5,643 nucleotides of DNA from the NCBI GenBank assembly GCA_916720425.1, contig CAKARD010000086.1, positions 1-5,643 of the forward strand, written 5' to 3'. The notes beneath the pieces are model-generated. The model was not told the origin of the DNA, searched no databases, and was given only the letters and a program-made list of their open reading frames with translations. How positions within the stretch are numbered: the first letter of the stretch is position 1; each line of letters opens with the position of its first letter. The position numbers were made by a program, and so were the translations under genes. This DNA comes from an uncultured Kingella sp. (GTDB lineage: Bacteria; Pseudomonadota; Gammaproteobacteria; Burkholderiales; Neisseriaceae). Of this stretch, positions 1-5,144 are shown one piece after another.

Positions 1-2295
1 TGTTTTGAGTGTTTGAGTTTGTTGTGCATATTGGTCGGCTAATTCGGTGACGTTTTCGCTCAATGTTTCTACATCTGCGCTAAGCGTATTTTGTTGCTGA
101 GTAAAATGAGCAATCTCTTGTACAGCTTGTTGTTGTGCATGTTCTATATGCTCATAACGCAATCGTCCTTGCTGATATTGATTGAATAAAGAATGTGCAT
201 GTTGCTGTGTTTGTTGCCAATTTTTTAGAGCATGGCGTTGATTGGCTTGTGCTTGTTGCCATTTTTGTTGAGTTTCTTGTTGGATTTGTTGGCTATGATG
301 ATAGTCGTTTTTCGCTTGAATAACGATGGGTTCCAGTTGACTCAATTGTTCTGATAAATCTTCTAATTGTGCTTGCTGTATGGCCCAAGATAACGAAATA
401 TGTGTATCAGCATACATCACGCTGATTGCATCTATATAATCTCCAGCGGGCGTGATCCAGCATTCATCATCACGCAAATCCTGTTGATGATGGAGCGCAT
501 AGGCTAAATCAGGTGCACACAATACTCCAGCTAACCAAAAACGTAACGCAGGTTCAAATGGTGCTTCTATGCGTAACTGATGGTATAAAGCCTGTGCTGC
601 CCATGCTGTTTTTTTAGTATTGATAGGACGGTTGAGCCAAACACCTTGTTTAGGCAAGGTTTGTTCTGCCGTTAATATTTGTGCGTTGATGCGTCGATTT
701 AATATAGTCACCAGTGCGTGGCGCCATTGTTCAGGCACGTGAATATGTTGCCATAATGTGTCCTGGTGCCTTTCTTCCGATTGAAATTGTTGTTGTAATA
801 GTGCGGATAACGCTGAAATTTGCGCATGTAAGTTTAATAATTGCGTGTTATATTGTTGCCAGTGTTCGTGTTTTTGCTGTATCTCTTGATTGATGTGCTG
901 TAGTTGCATCTCATGATGTTCCACATTTTGTTGTGCTTCATCTAAGATGCATTGCGCTTGTTCACTGGCATATTGTGCTGCATCTAAATCGTGTTGTTCT
1001 ATATGAACAAACTTGGCACGTTCTTGTATCCATTGCGCTTGTTTTTGTTTGGCTTGGTTGAGCAAACGATCGTTGTGTGCTAATTGCTCTTGTTTAACAG
1101 CCAATTCTCGTTGTAAATGAGACAGTGTTTCGTGTTGGCTAAGACAAATATGTTCTTGTTGTTGTACTGCTTGTTCTTGTTTGAGCAAAATGTCATCATA
1201 TTCAGATACAGCCAATGCACAGGTTTCTACTTCTTCTTTTAATAAGCATAAAGTTTCTTCATTCAAAGCCATGTGCGTTAATAAATTCGTGTGTTGCTGG
1301 TGTAAATTCGCCACTTGTTGTTGGGCATATTGTTGTTCTTTTTCATTGCGTTGTTGAGTTTGTTTTGCTGCCAAGAGTTGTGCTTCATGACGCGCATATT
1401 GTGCTTGTAATTGAGCATATTGTTGCTTGAGGGCATCCAGTGTCTGTTGTTGCTGTTGTTCGGTTTCACGCAAGCTGGTCATTTGTGTATTTAATGTATC
1501 TTGCTGTCCTAATAAAGCATCAAGTTTCGCTTGGCTTTGGGTGTGTTGATCGGCTGCGGCATCTGCTTGAGATAAAGCTTGTTGCCATAGACTAAAATCC
1601 AAGATATTTTGCGCCAACAATAATTCATCGTTTAAGGCATGATAACGTTTGGCTCGTTCAGCTTGTTGCTGTAATTTTTCTTTTTGACGAGATAATTCTA
1701 TCTGTGTATCTGACAAGCGTTGCAAATGTTCTCGCGTATCTTTTAAGCGTAATTCAGTTTCACGACGGCGTTCTTTGTACTTAGATATGCCTGCCGCTTC
1801 TTCCAAATAAGTACGCAATTCTTCTGGACGTGCTTCAATAATACGCGAAATCATGCCTTGTTCAATGACAGCATAACCTCGCGAACCCACACCCGTACCC
1901 AAAAATAAATCAGTAATATCACGGCGACGAACCAGTTGATTATTGATAAAATAACTGCTTTCTCCTTGACGTGTTAATTGGCGTTTTATGGCAATTTCAG
2001 CATATTGCCCCCAAGCACCTTGCAGGCGAGCATCACTATTATCAAAAATTAATTCTACTGATGCACGTGGCGCGGCACGGCGTGTGGTCGCACCATTAAA
2101 AATAACATCTTGCATCGATTCGCCACGCAATTGTTTGGCAGAGCTTTCACCCAATACCCAACGTACTGCATCAATCACATTGGATTTACCACAACCATTG
2201 GGCCCTACCACCGCTACCAAAGATTCGGCAACATGTAACGTGGTCGGGTCGGTAAAAGATTTAAAGCCTGCTAATTTTATTTGAGTTAAACGCAT
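1..2295 (-). CDS. smc: Chromosome segregation protein SMC, N-terminal 765 residues (3' end cut by window edge)
   Basis: SMC forms a homodimer with ScaA/ScpB-type (ScpA, ScpB) partners and organises the chromosome through ATP-driven head engagement. I translated the frame from ATG at 2295 to the left edge and found no stop. The start MRLTQIKLAGFKSF is canonical for the family. Walker A is GPNGCGKS (residues 31-38). The head also carries DLFLGTGVGSRGYAVIEQG (about 130-148) and EEAAGISKYKERRRETE (about 165-181), both typical of bacterial SMC. A long coiled coil follows (about 185-505). The hinge (about 505-650) includes WQHIHVPEQWRHAL and FWLAGVLCAPDLAYAL, and a second coil begins after it. About 400 residues, including the signature motif and Walker B, lie outside the window. 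The arm is unusually rich in glutamine. There is only a weak GGA before the start. In gammaproteobacteria smc often precedes zipA and ligA, which cannot be checked here. Confidence 0.95.
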   Translation of the reverse strand, partial: MRLTQIKLAGFKSFTDPTTLHVAESLVAVVGPNGCGKSNVIDAVRWVLGESSAKQLRGESMQDVIFNGATTRRAAPRASVELIFDNSDARLQGAWGQYAEIAIKRQLTRQGESSYFINNQLVRRRDITDLFLGTGVGSRGYAVIEQGMISRIIEARPEELRTYLEEAAGISKYKERRRETELRLKDTREHLQRLSDTQIELSRQKEKLQQQAERAKRYHALNDELLLAQNILDFSLWQQALSQADAAADQHTQSQAKLDALLGQQDTLNTQMTSLRETEQQQQQTLDALKQQYAQLQAQYARHEAQLLAAKQTQQRNEKEQQYAQQQVANLHQQHTNLLTHMALNEETLCLLKEEVETCALAVSEYDDILLKQEQAVQQQEHICLSQHETLSHLQRELAVKQEQLAHNDRLLNQAKQKQAQWIQERAKFVHIEQHDLDAAQYASEQAQCILDEAQQNVEHHEMQLQHINQEIQQKHEHWQQYNTQLLNLHAQISALSALLQQQFQSEERHQDTLWQHIHVPEQWRHALVTILNRRINAQILTAEQTLPKQGVWLNRPINTKKTAWAAQALYHQLRIEAPFEPALRFWLAGVLCAPDLAYALHHQQDLRDDECWITPAGDYIDAISVMYADTHISLSWAIQQAQLEDLSEQLSQLEPIVIQAKNDYHHSQQIQQETQQKWQQAQANQRHALKNWQQTQQHAHSLFNQYQQGRLRYEHIEHAQQQAVQEIAHFTQQQNTLSADVETLSENVTELADQYAQQTQTLKT

Positions 2296-2420
2296 AGTCC
2301 GCACACACACAACAAAACGGATAAGTGTATCAAATATTCATCTGAATGTATTTTATAGATAGCATAAGAAATCAAATTTTCAGTGAATGAATCGGCTTAA
2401 AATTATGTTTTCCTACCATC
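2296..2420 (-). promoter_or_regulatory. smc upstream region, probable promoter (not precisely placed)
   Basis: This AT-rich gap separates the mrp terminator from the smc start, so smc probably has its own promoter here. On the minus strand a TATAAA and a TACACT could act as -10 boxes, but neither has a convincing -35 at 16-18 bp. A short inverted repeat, attca-tc-tgaat (2336-2347), and a CA/GT dinucleotide run (2302-2310) just ahead of the start codon are also visible. I cannot choose one promoter from sequence alone. Confidence 0.3.
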
Positions 2421-2445
2421 AAAAAAAGCAGGTTTTCACCTGCTT
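2421..2445 (-). terminator. Rho-independent terminator of the dut-fcl-mrp operon
   Basis: On the minus strand an 8-bp perfect stem (AAGCAGGT / ACCTGCTT) closes a GAAA tetraloop. The stem arms are 2438-2445 and 2426-2433 and the loop is 2434-2437. The U tract follows at 2421-2425, preceded by two more U in the stem. It lies four bases past the mrp stop codon and ends the four-gene operon before smc. Confidence 0.9.
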
Positions 2446-2449
2446 GAAT

Positions 2450-3505
2450 TTATTCCACTACAATTTTAGGGAAGCGTCCACTAAAATCGCGACCTTTATC
2501 ATTCACGGCTAATGCAATTTGTAATGCAGCTTGTTGATAGATTTGCGCTATACTTGGGTGCTGATCCAGCAATTGCCCTGCTGCTCCTGCGTCCATGGCT
2601 TCACGTACAGGCAAACTCAAGGGCAGTTGCCCTAATAGTGGCGTATTGAGTTTTTGCGCTAATTGTTTTCCACCATCTGTGCCAAAAATCGCTTCATGAT
2701 GCCCGCATTGACTACACACGTGTACCGACATATTCTCCAATACGCCCATAATATCAATATGTACTTTGCTAAACATATCAATCGCTTTACGTGCATCAAT
2801 TAAAGCAATATCTTGTGGCGTGGTCACCACAACCGCACCCGTCACAGGAATTTTTTGTGATAAAGTCAGTTGAATATCACCCGTACCAGGAGGCAAATCT
2901 ACAAACAAATAATCAATATTGTCCCAACGACTTTGAAATAATAATTGTTGCAAAGCTTGTGAAACCATAGGGCCACGCCAAACAACGGCTTGATCGGGAT
3001 TTATCAAAAAACCAATAGACATAACCGAAATACCGTCAGTATTTTGTACTGGGATAAAATGCTTGTCTTGTTGTTGTGGCTGAATATTTGCTACCCCCAG
3101 CATAGTAGGCTGACTGGGGCCGTATAAATCCGCATCTAATACACCCACACGTGCACCCATTCGCGCTAAAGCAGTGGCTAAATTAGCTGTGGTTGTAGAT
3201 TTTCCTACCCCCCCTTTGCCTGAAGCCACCGCAATAATATTTTTTACGCCTGCCACCGTTTGAATGCCTGCTTGAACTTTGTGTGCAACAATGTCTTGTT
3301 CAATGGTTAATTGAACTGCTCTTCCTGTTGTTTGACTGATTGCTTGGTGCAATGCTTCGCTTAAAAATTGTGCGGGAAAACCAAAACGTAATACAACAAC
3401 CAATCTCTCAGACGTATCTTTTACCGATACTAAAGCACGCTCAGAACCAATAGTGCGATTGGTTTGTGCAATGGGGATTTGCTCTATTTGTTGTTGAAAC
3501 ATCAT
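2450..3505 (-). CDS. mrp: Mrp/ApbC family P-loop iron-sulfur cluster carrier ATPase
   Basis: A cytoplasmic P-loop ATPase of the Mrp/ApbC/NBP35 family. These proteins bind a [4Fe-4S] cluster between subunits of a dimer and pass it to apo-enzymes. The protein is 351 residues, a normal length. A DUF59/MIP18-like N-terminal domain spans about 20-80. The deviant Walker A, SGKGGVGKST, is at 95-104, DYLFVDLPPGTGD at 198-210, and the cluster-binding pair CSQC (C264, C267) sits in ENMSVHVCSQCGHHEAIFG. The end RFPKIVVE resembles proteobacterial Mrp tails. Two ATG codons are adjacent. The first (3505) directly follows the cyclo-ligase stop and is only 3 nt from AAAGGA (3509-3514). The second (3502) has a better 6-nt spacing, so the real protein may be 350 residues. 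The Shine-Dalgarno lies inside the preceding gene, which suggests translational coupling. Confidence 0.95.
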   Translation of the reverse strand: MMFQQQIEQIPIAQTNRTIGSERALVSVKDTSERLVVVLRFGFPAQFLSEALHQAISQTTGRAVQLTIEQDIVAHKVQAGIQTVAGVKNIIAVASGKGGVGKSTTTANLATALARMGARVGVLDADLYGPSQPTMLGVANIQPQQQDKHFIPVQNTDGISVMSIGFLINPDQAVVWRGPMVSQALQQLLFQSRWDNIDYLFVDLPPGTGDIQLTLSQKIPVTGAVVVTTPQDIALIDARKAIDMFSKVHIDIMGVLENMSVHVCSQCGHHEAIFGTDGGKQLAQKLNTPLLGQLPLSLPVREAMDAGAAGQLLDQHPSIAQIYQQAALQIALAVNDKGRDFSGRFPKIVVE

Positions 3506-4084
3506 TTATCCTTTCTGTTTAAAACGTTGAACGCCATGTTCACTGACAAAATAATCAGTGCAAATATCGTGTGCTTGTGTGGGTAGCTGGGCGATTTGTT
3601 GGCAAGCAAAGCCCACTGCGATGGTGCGCGGACGTAAGTGTGTATGGCCTAGTGTACAATCATAATACCCTCCACCTTGTCCCAAACGATAGCCTGCTTG
3701 GTCTATTCCCACTATTGGCAATAACATGGTGTGCAATTGTCGCGCCCGGATTTTATGGCCGCTCCATTGTGGTACACGCAATTTTGCTGTGCCACGTGGG
3801 CGTTCGGCATGTTTATGATTGCTAGGATAAGGCGTAAACCACAGTTTAAGTGAATGTGGTTCAAGATAAGGCAAATAAATTTGAGCCCCTCGTTTTTGTG
3901 CAACGCGAGTAAAAGCATCTAACTTTAACTCACTACCCATTGCCCAATAGACTGCAATACGCTTATTTCGTTTTATCCAGCGCGATAAATATTGAGATAT
4001 TATACGCTCTGCTTCTTGGCGTTTTTGCGGAGACAGAGCGGAACGTATTTGTCGTAATTGTCGGCGCAGTTGTCGTTTATCCAT
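3506..4084 (-). CDS. 5-formyltetrahydrofolate cyclo-ligase (MTHF synthetase)
   Basis: ATP-dependent conversion of 5-formyl-THF to 5,10-methenyl-THF, which returns a stored folate to the one-carbon pool in the cytoplasm. At 192 residues it is the usual family length. The diagnostic segment is GIDQAGYRLGQGGGYYD (126-142), matching the conserved D..G.RLG.GGG(Y/F)YD signature. The basic N-terminus KRQLRRQLRQIRSAL is also typical, and AVGFACQQIAQLP followed by H-D (about 156-173) matches the C-terminal region. The start at 4084 has GTAGG (4091-4095) six bases upstream, overlapping the last codons of dut. The gap to dut is 3 nt and the stop codon abuts the mrp ATG. The homologue is ygfA (fau) in E. 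coli, where it follows 6S RNA. No 6S-like RNA is evident here, so its place between dut and mrp differs from E. coli. Confidence 0.93.
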   Translation of the reverse strand: MDKRQLRRQLRQIRSALSPQKRQEAERIISQYLSRWIKRNKRIAVYWAMGSELKLDAFTRVAQKRGAQIYLPYLEPHSLKLWFTPYPSNHKHAERPRGTAKLRVPQWSGHKIRARQLHTMLLPIVGIDQAGYRLGQGGGYYDCTLGHTHLRPRTIAVGFACQQIAQLPTQAHDICTDYFVSEHGVQRFKQKG

Positions 4085-4087
4085 TAT

Positions 4088-4543
4088 TTACCTACGTCCT
4101 GTACTACCAAAACCACCTTCGCCACGATGACTGGAGACGAATTCGTCCACCACTTCAAAGCTGGCTTGTATAATGGGTACAATCACCATTTGCGCAATTC
4201 GTTCCATCGGTTCTATGGTAAAAGCCGTTTGTGAACGATTCCATACCGATACCATTAGTTCACCTTGATAATCTGAATCAATCAGCCCAACCAAGTTTCC
4301 TAATACAATGCCGTGTTTATGCCCCAAACCTGAGCGAGGTAAGAGCATGGCAGCCCAATTAGGATTGGCTAAATAAACTGCCAAACCTGTAGGAATAAGT
4401 GTGCTCTCACCTGCATGAAGTGTTATAGCGGCATCTAAGCATGCACGCAAATCTAAACCTGCACTGCCAGTTGTTGCGTATTGGGGCAAGGATTGCGCCA
4501 TTTTGGGGTTAATAATTTTGAGTTGTATGGTTGCTTGATTCAT
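4088..4543 (-). CDS. dut: Deoxyuridine 5'-triphosphate nucleotidohydrolase (dUTPase)
   Basis: A trimeric dUTPase that hydrolyses dUTP to dUMP and pyrophosphate, keeping uracil out of DNA and supplying the thymidylate synthase substrate. All five family motifs are present: SAGLDLRA (27-34), PRSGLG (69-74), GLIDSDYQGE (86-95, with the catalytic Asp in IDSD), ERIAQM (114-119) and the P-loop-like RGEGGFGSTG (140-149). I place the start at 4543, not at the in-frame ATG at 4570. From 4543 the protein is 151 residues, beginning MNQATIQLKI like E. coli Dut, and AGGAG (4549-4553) sits 5 nt upstream. The longer version would add nine residues and overlap the preceding gene by 19 nt. In E. coli dut sits beside coaBC, whereas here its upstream neighbour is an unrecognised small gene. 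The close E. coli-like sequence supports a proteobacterial origin. Confidence 0.96.
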   Translation of the reverse strand: MNQATIQLKIINPKMAQSLPQYATTGSAGLDLRACLDAAITLHAGESTLIPTGLAVYLANPNWAAMLLPRSGLGHKHGIVLGNLVGLIDSDYQGELMVSVWNRSQTAFTIEPMERIAQMVIVPIIQASFEVVDEFVSSHRGEGGFGSTGRR

Positions 4544-4548
4544 GATTA

Positions 4549-4553
4549 CTCCT
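4549..4553 (-). promoter_or_regulatory. Shine-Dalgarno site deciding the dut start
   Basis: AGGAG on the minus strand lies 5 nt before ATG 4543 and overlaps the TAG stop of the upstream gene. The upstream in-frame ATG at 4570 has no comparable site at the right distance, so this favours the shorter 151-residue dUTPase. Confidence 0.85.
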
Positions 4554-4845
4554 AACTTTTTTCTCGCCACATTAAATAATCACGTAGTGGTGGCGCGGGT
4601 GGATTGATACAATGTGGGCACACACCTGTAACATCTTCATCATCGTCCATATCTGCCCAATGTCCAGCATTAGGATCAAAGCGACTTTGTGCCATAACAG
4701 CTTGTGCTAAGGCTTGTTCTTGTATGGGATCAAAGGTAAAGCGTGTTAAAATTTCAGCCAACAGCGTATGTTCTGCAGGTGAAAATTTCTGTGCATATTG
4801 TGTGATGATACGGCGATAATCATCATGCCGAATTTTTTCAAACAT
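4552..4845 (-). CDS. Hypothetical 97-residue acidic protein with a CPHC motif, first gene of the dut operon
   Basis: I do not recognise this family. The protein is small, soluble-looking and has no signal peptide or membrane segment. Residues 1-55 are predicted mostly helical (for example EHTLLAEILTRF and IQEQALAQAVMAQ). An acidic stretch DMDDDED (65-71) follows, then VCPHCINPPAPP with C76 and C79, and the end is LRDYLMWREKS. A single CxxC could bind metal only by dimerising or with the nearby histidines; this is inference. It is probably real: it opens the operon just downstream of a good promoter, ends 8 nt before the dut start, and its TAG stop overlaps the dut Shine-Dalgarno. Against it, no Shine-Dalgarno precedes ATG 4845, although the next in-frame Met is residue 51 and would remove half the protein. 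Translation may start from a short leader. Confidence 0.7.
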   Translation of the reverse strand: MFEKIRHDDYRRIITQYAQKFSPAEHTLLAEILTRFTFDPIQEQALAQAVMAQSRFDPNAGHWADMDDDEDVTGVCPHCINPPAPPLRDYLMWREKS

Positions 4846-4861
4846 AAAGCGTGATATTAAA

Positions 4862-4907
4862 ATTATAAAAGATGCATATGATACGCTGGTTTAATGCAAT
4901 TTGTTAA
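4862..4907 (-). promoter_or_regulatory. Predicted sigma70 promoter(s) of the 97aa-dut-fcl-mrp operon
   Basis: On the minus strand, -35 TTAACA (4902-4907) and -10 TATCAT (4878-4883) are separated by 18 bp, each matching the consensus at five of six positions. This predicts a leader of about 25-30 nt before ATG 4845. A perfect TATAAT (4862-4867) lies closer but has no good -35; if used it would leave a leader of only about 10 nt. No other promoter is needed for the four closely spaced genes. Confidence 0.55.
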
Positions 4908-4909
4908 TC

Positions 4910-4939
4910 TTGCTTAAATTAGGTATTTTATATTAAAAT
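4910..4939 (+). promoter_or_regulatory. Predicted promoter of tRNA-Arg(CCG)
   Basis: TTGCTT (4910-4915) and TAAAAT (4934-4939) are separated by 18 bp and predict a start about 8 nt before the mature tRNA. An alternative -10, TATATT (4929-4934), lacks a well-spaced -35. The -35 box lies two bases from the -35 box of the divergent operon promoter, so the two promoters are back to back. Confidence 0.45.
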
Positions 4940-4954
4940 TCGCAACTTGTTTTT

Positions 4955-5030
4955 GTACCCGTAGCTCAGTTGGAAGAGCGTCAGTTTCCGAAGCTGAAGG
5001 TCGCTGGTTCGATCCCAGTCGGGTGCGCCA
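4955..5030 (+). tRNA. tRNA-Arg (anticodon CCG, reads CGG)
   Basis: A complete 76-nt cloverleaf with encoded CCA. The acceptor stem is GTACCCG / CGGGTGC (4955-4961 with 5020-5026), the D arm is GCTC...GAGC, and the anticodon arm is TCAGT-TTCCGAA-GCTGA with anticodon CCG at 4988-4990. The T arm is GCTGG-TTCGATC-CCAGT, the discriminator is G, and CCA follows at 5028-5030. The D loop has GGA, giving the A20 that arginyl-tRNA synthetase recognises, and C35 is the second Arg determinant. Its body resembles E. coli tRNA-Arg(CCG). Three stem pairs are wobbles: U2-G71, U31-G39 and G49-U65. The gene lies exactly where base composition changes. Confidence 0.97.
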
Positions 5031-5045
5031 ATGATTTCTTTGCCC

Positions 5046-5077
5046 AGCGGCAGCCTGAAAACGGCTGCCGCTTTTTT
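5046..5077 (+). terminator. Rho-independent terminator A of tRNA-Arg
   Basis: A 10-bp perfect stem, AGCGGCAGCC (5046-5055) with GGCTGCCGCT (5063-5072), closes a TGAAAAC loop and is followed by a T run to 5077. It begins 16 nt after the CCA end. It contains the first uptake-sequence copy and overlaps a second, mutually exclusive hairpin. Confidence 0.88.
5048..5059 (+). repeat. DNA uptake sequence-like element, copy 1 (Kingella-type dialect)
   Basis: CGGCAGCCTGAA matches the Neisseriaceae uptake-sequence dialect AGGCAGCCTGAA at 11 of 12 positions. It holds the CTG core and the TGAA end that all known dialects share. The dialect assignment is from memory and not checked by search. It is used as one arm of the tRNA terminator. 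Confidence 0.75.
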
Positions 5078-5090
5078 CAGGCTGCTTTTT
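5050..5090 (+). terminator. Alternative terminator B formed by the inverted uptake-sequence pair
   Basis: GCAGCCTGAAAA (5050-5061) pairs perfectly with TTTTCAGGCTGC (5074-5085), giving a 12-bp stem with a 12-nt loop and a T5 tract (5086-5090). It shares its left arm with terminator A, so only one hairpin can form in a given transcript. On the minus strand neither hairpin is followed by a U tract, so it is less likely to stop the convergent hydrolase gene. Confidence 0.75.
5076..5087 (-). repeat. DNA uptake sequence-like element, copy 2 (inverted)
   Basis: Read on the minus strand this is AAGCAGCCTGAA, sharing the ten-base GCAGCCTGAA with copy 1 in the opposite orientation. Closely spaced inverted pairs of uptake sequences that double as terminators are a known feature of Neisseriaceae genomes. 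Confidence 0.75.
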
Positions 5091-5144
5091 CGCGCCGGCG
5101 CTGCACGCAAACGGCAAATCTGCTCCCGCCGCGCCTAATAAAGT

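Noticed and set aside
730..742. TTCAGGCACG inside smc as a possible uptake sequence
   Set aside because: It shares only the TTCAGGC part with the uptake core and lies within coding sequence; taken as chance.
1215..1469. Short open frames on both strands inside smc
   Set aside because: Their low-complexity composition arises from the glutamine-rich SMC arm read in other frames; the SMC frame is continuous.
1988..2284. Plus-strand open frame of 98 codons opposite the SMC head
   Set aside because: It is the antisense shadow of the conserved SMC ATP-binding region.
3571..4173. Several short open frames overlapping the cyclo-ligase and dut
   Set aside because: Shadows of two well-identified genes, with no Shine-Dalgarno or domain.
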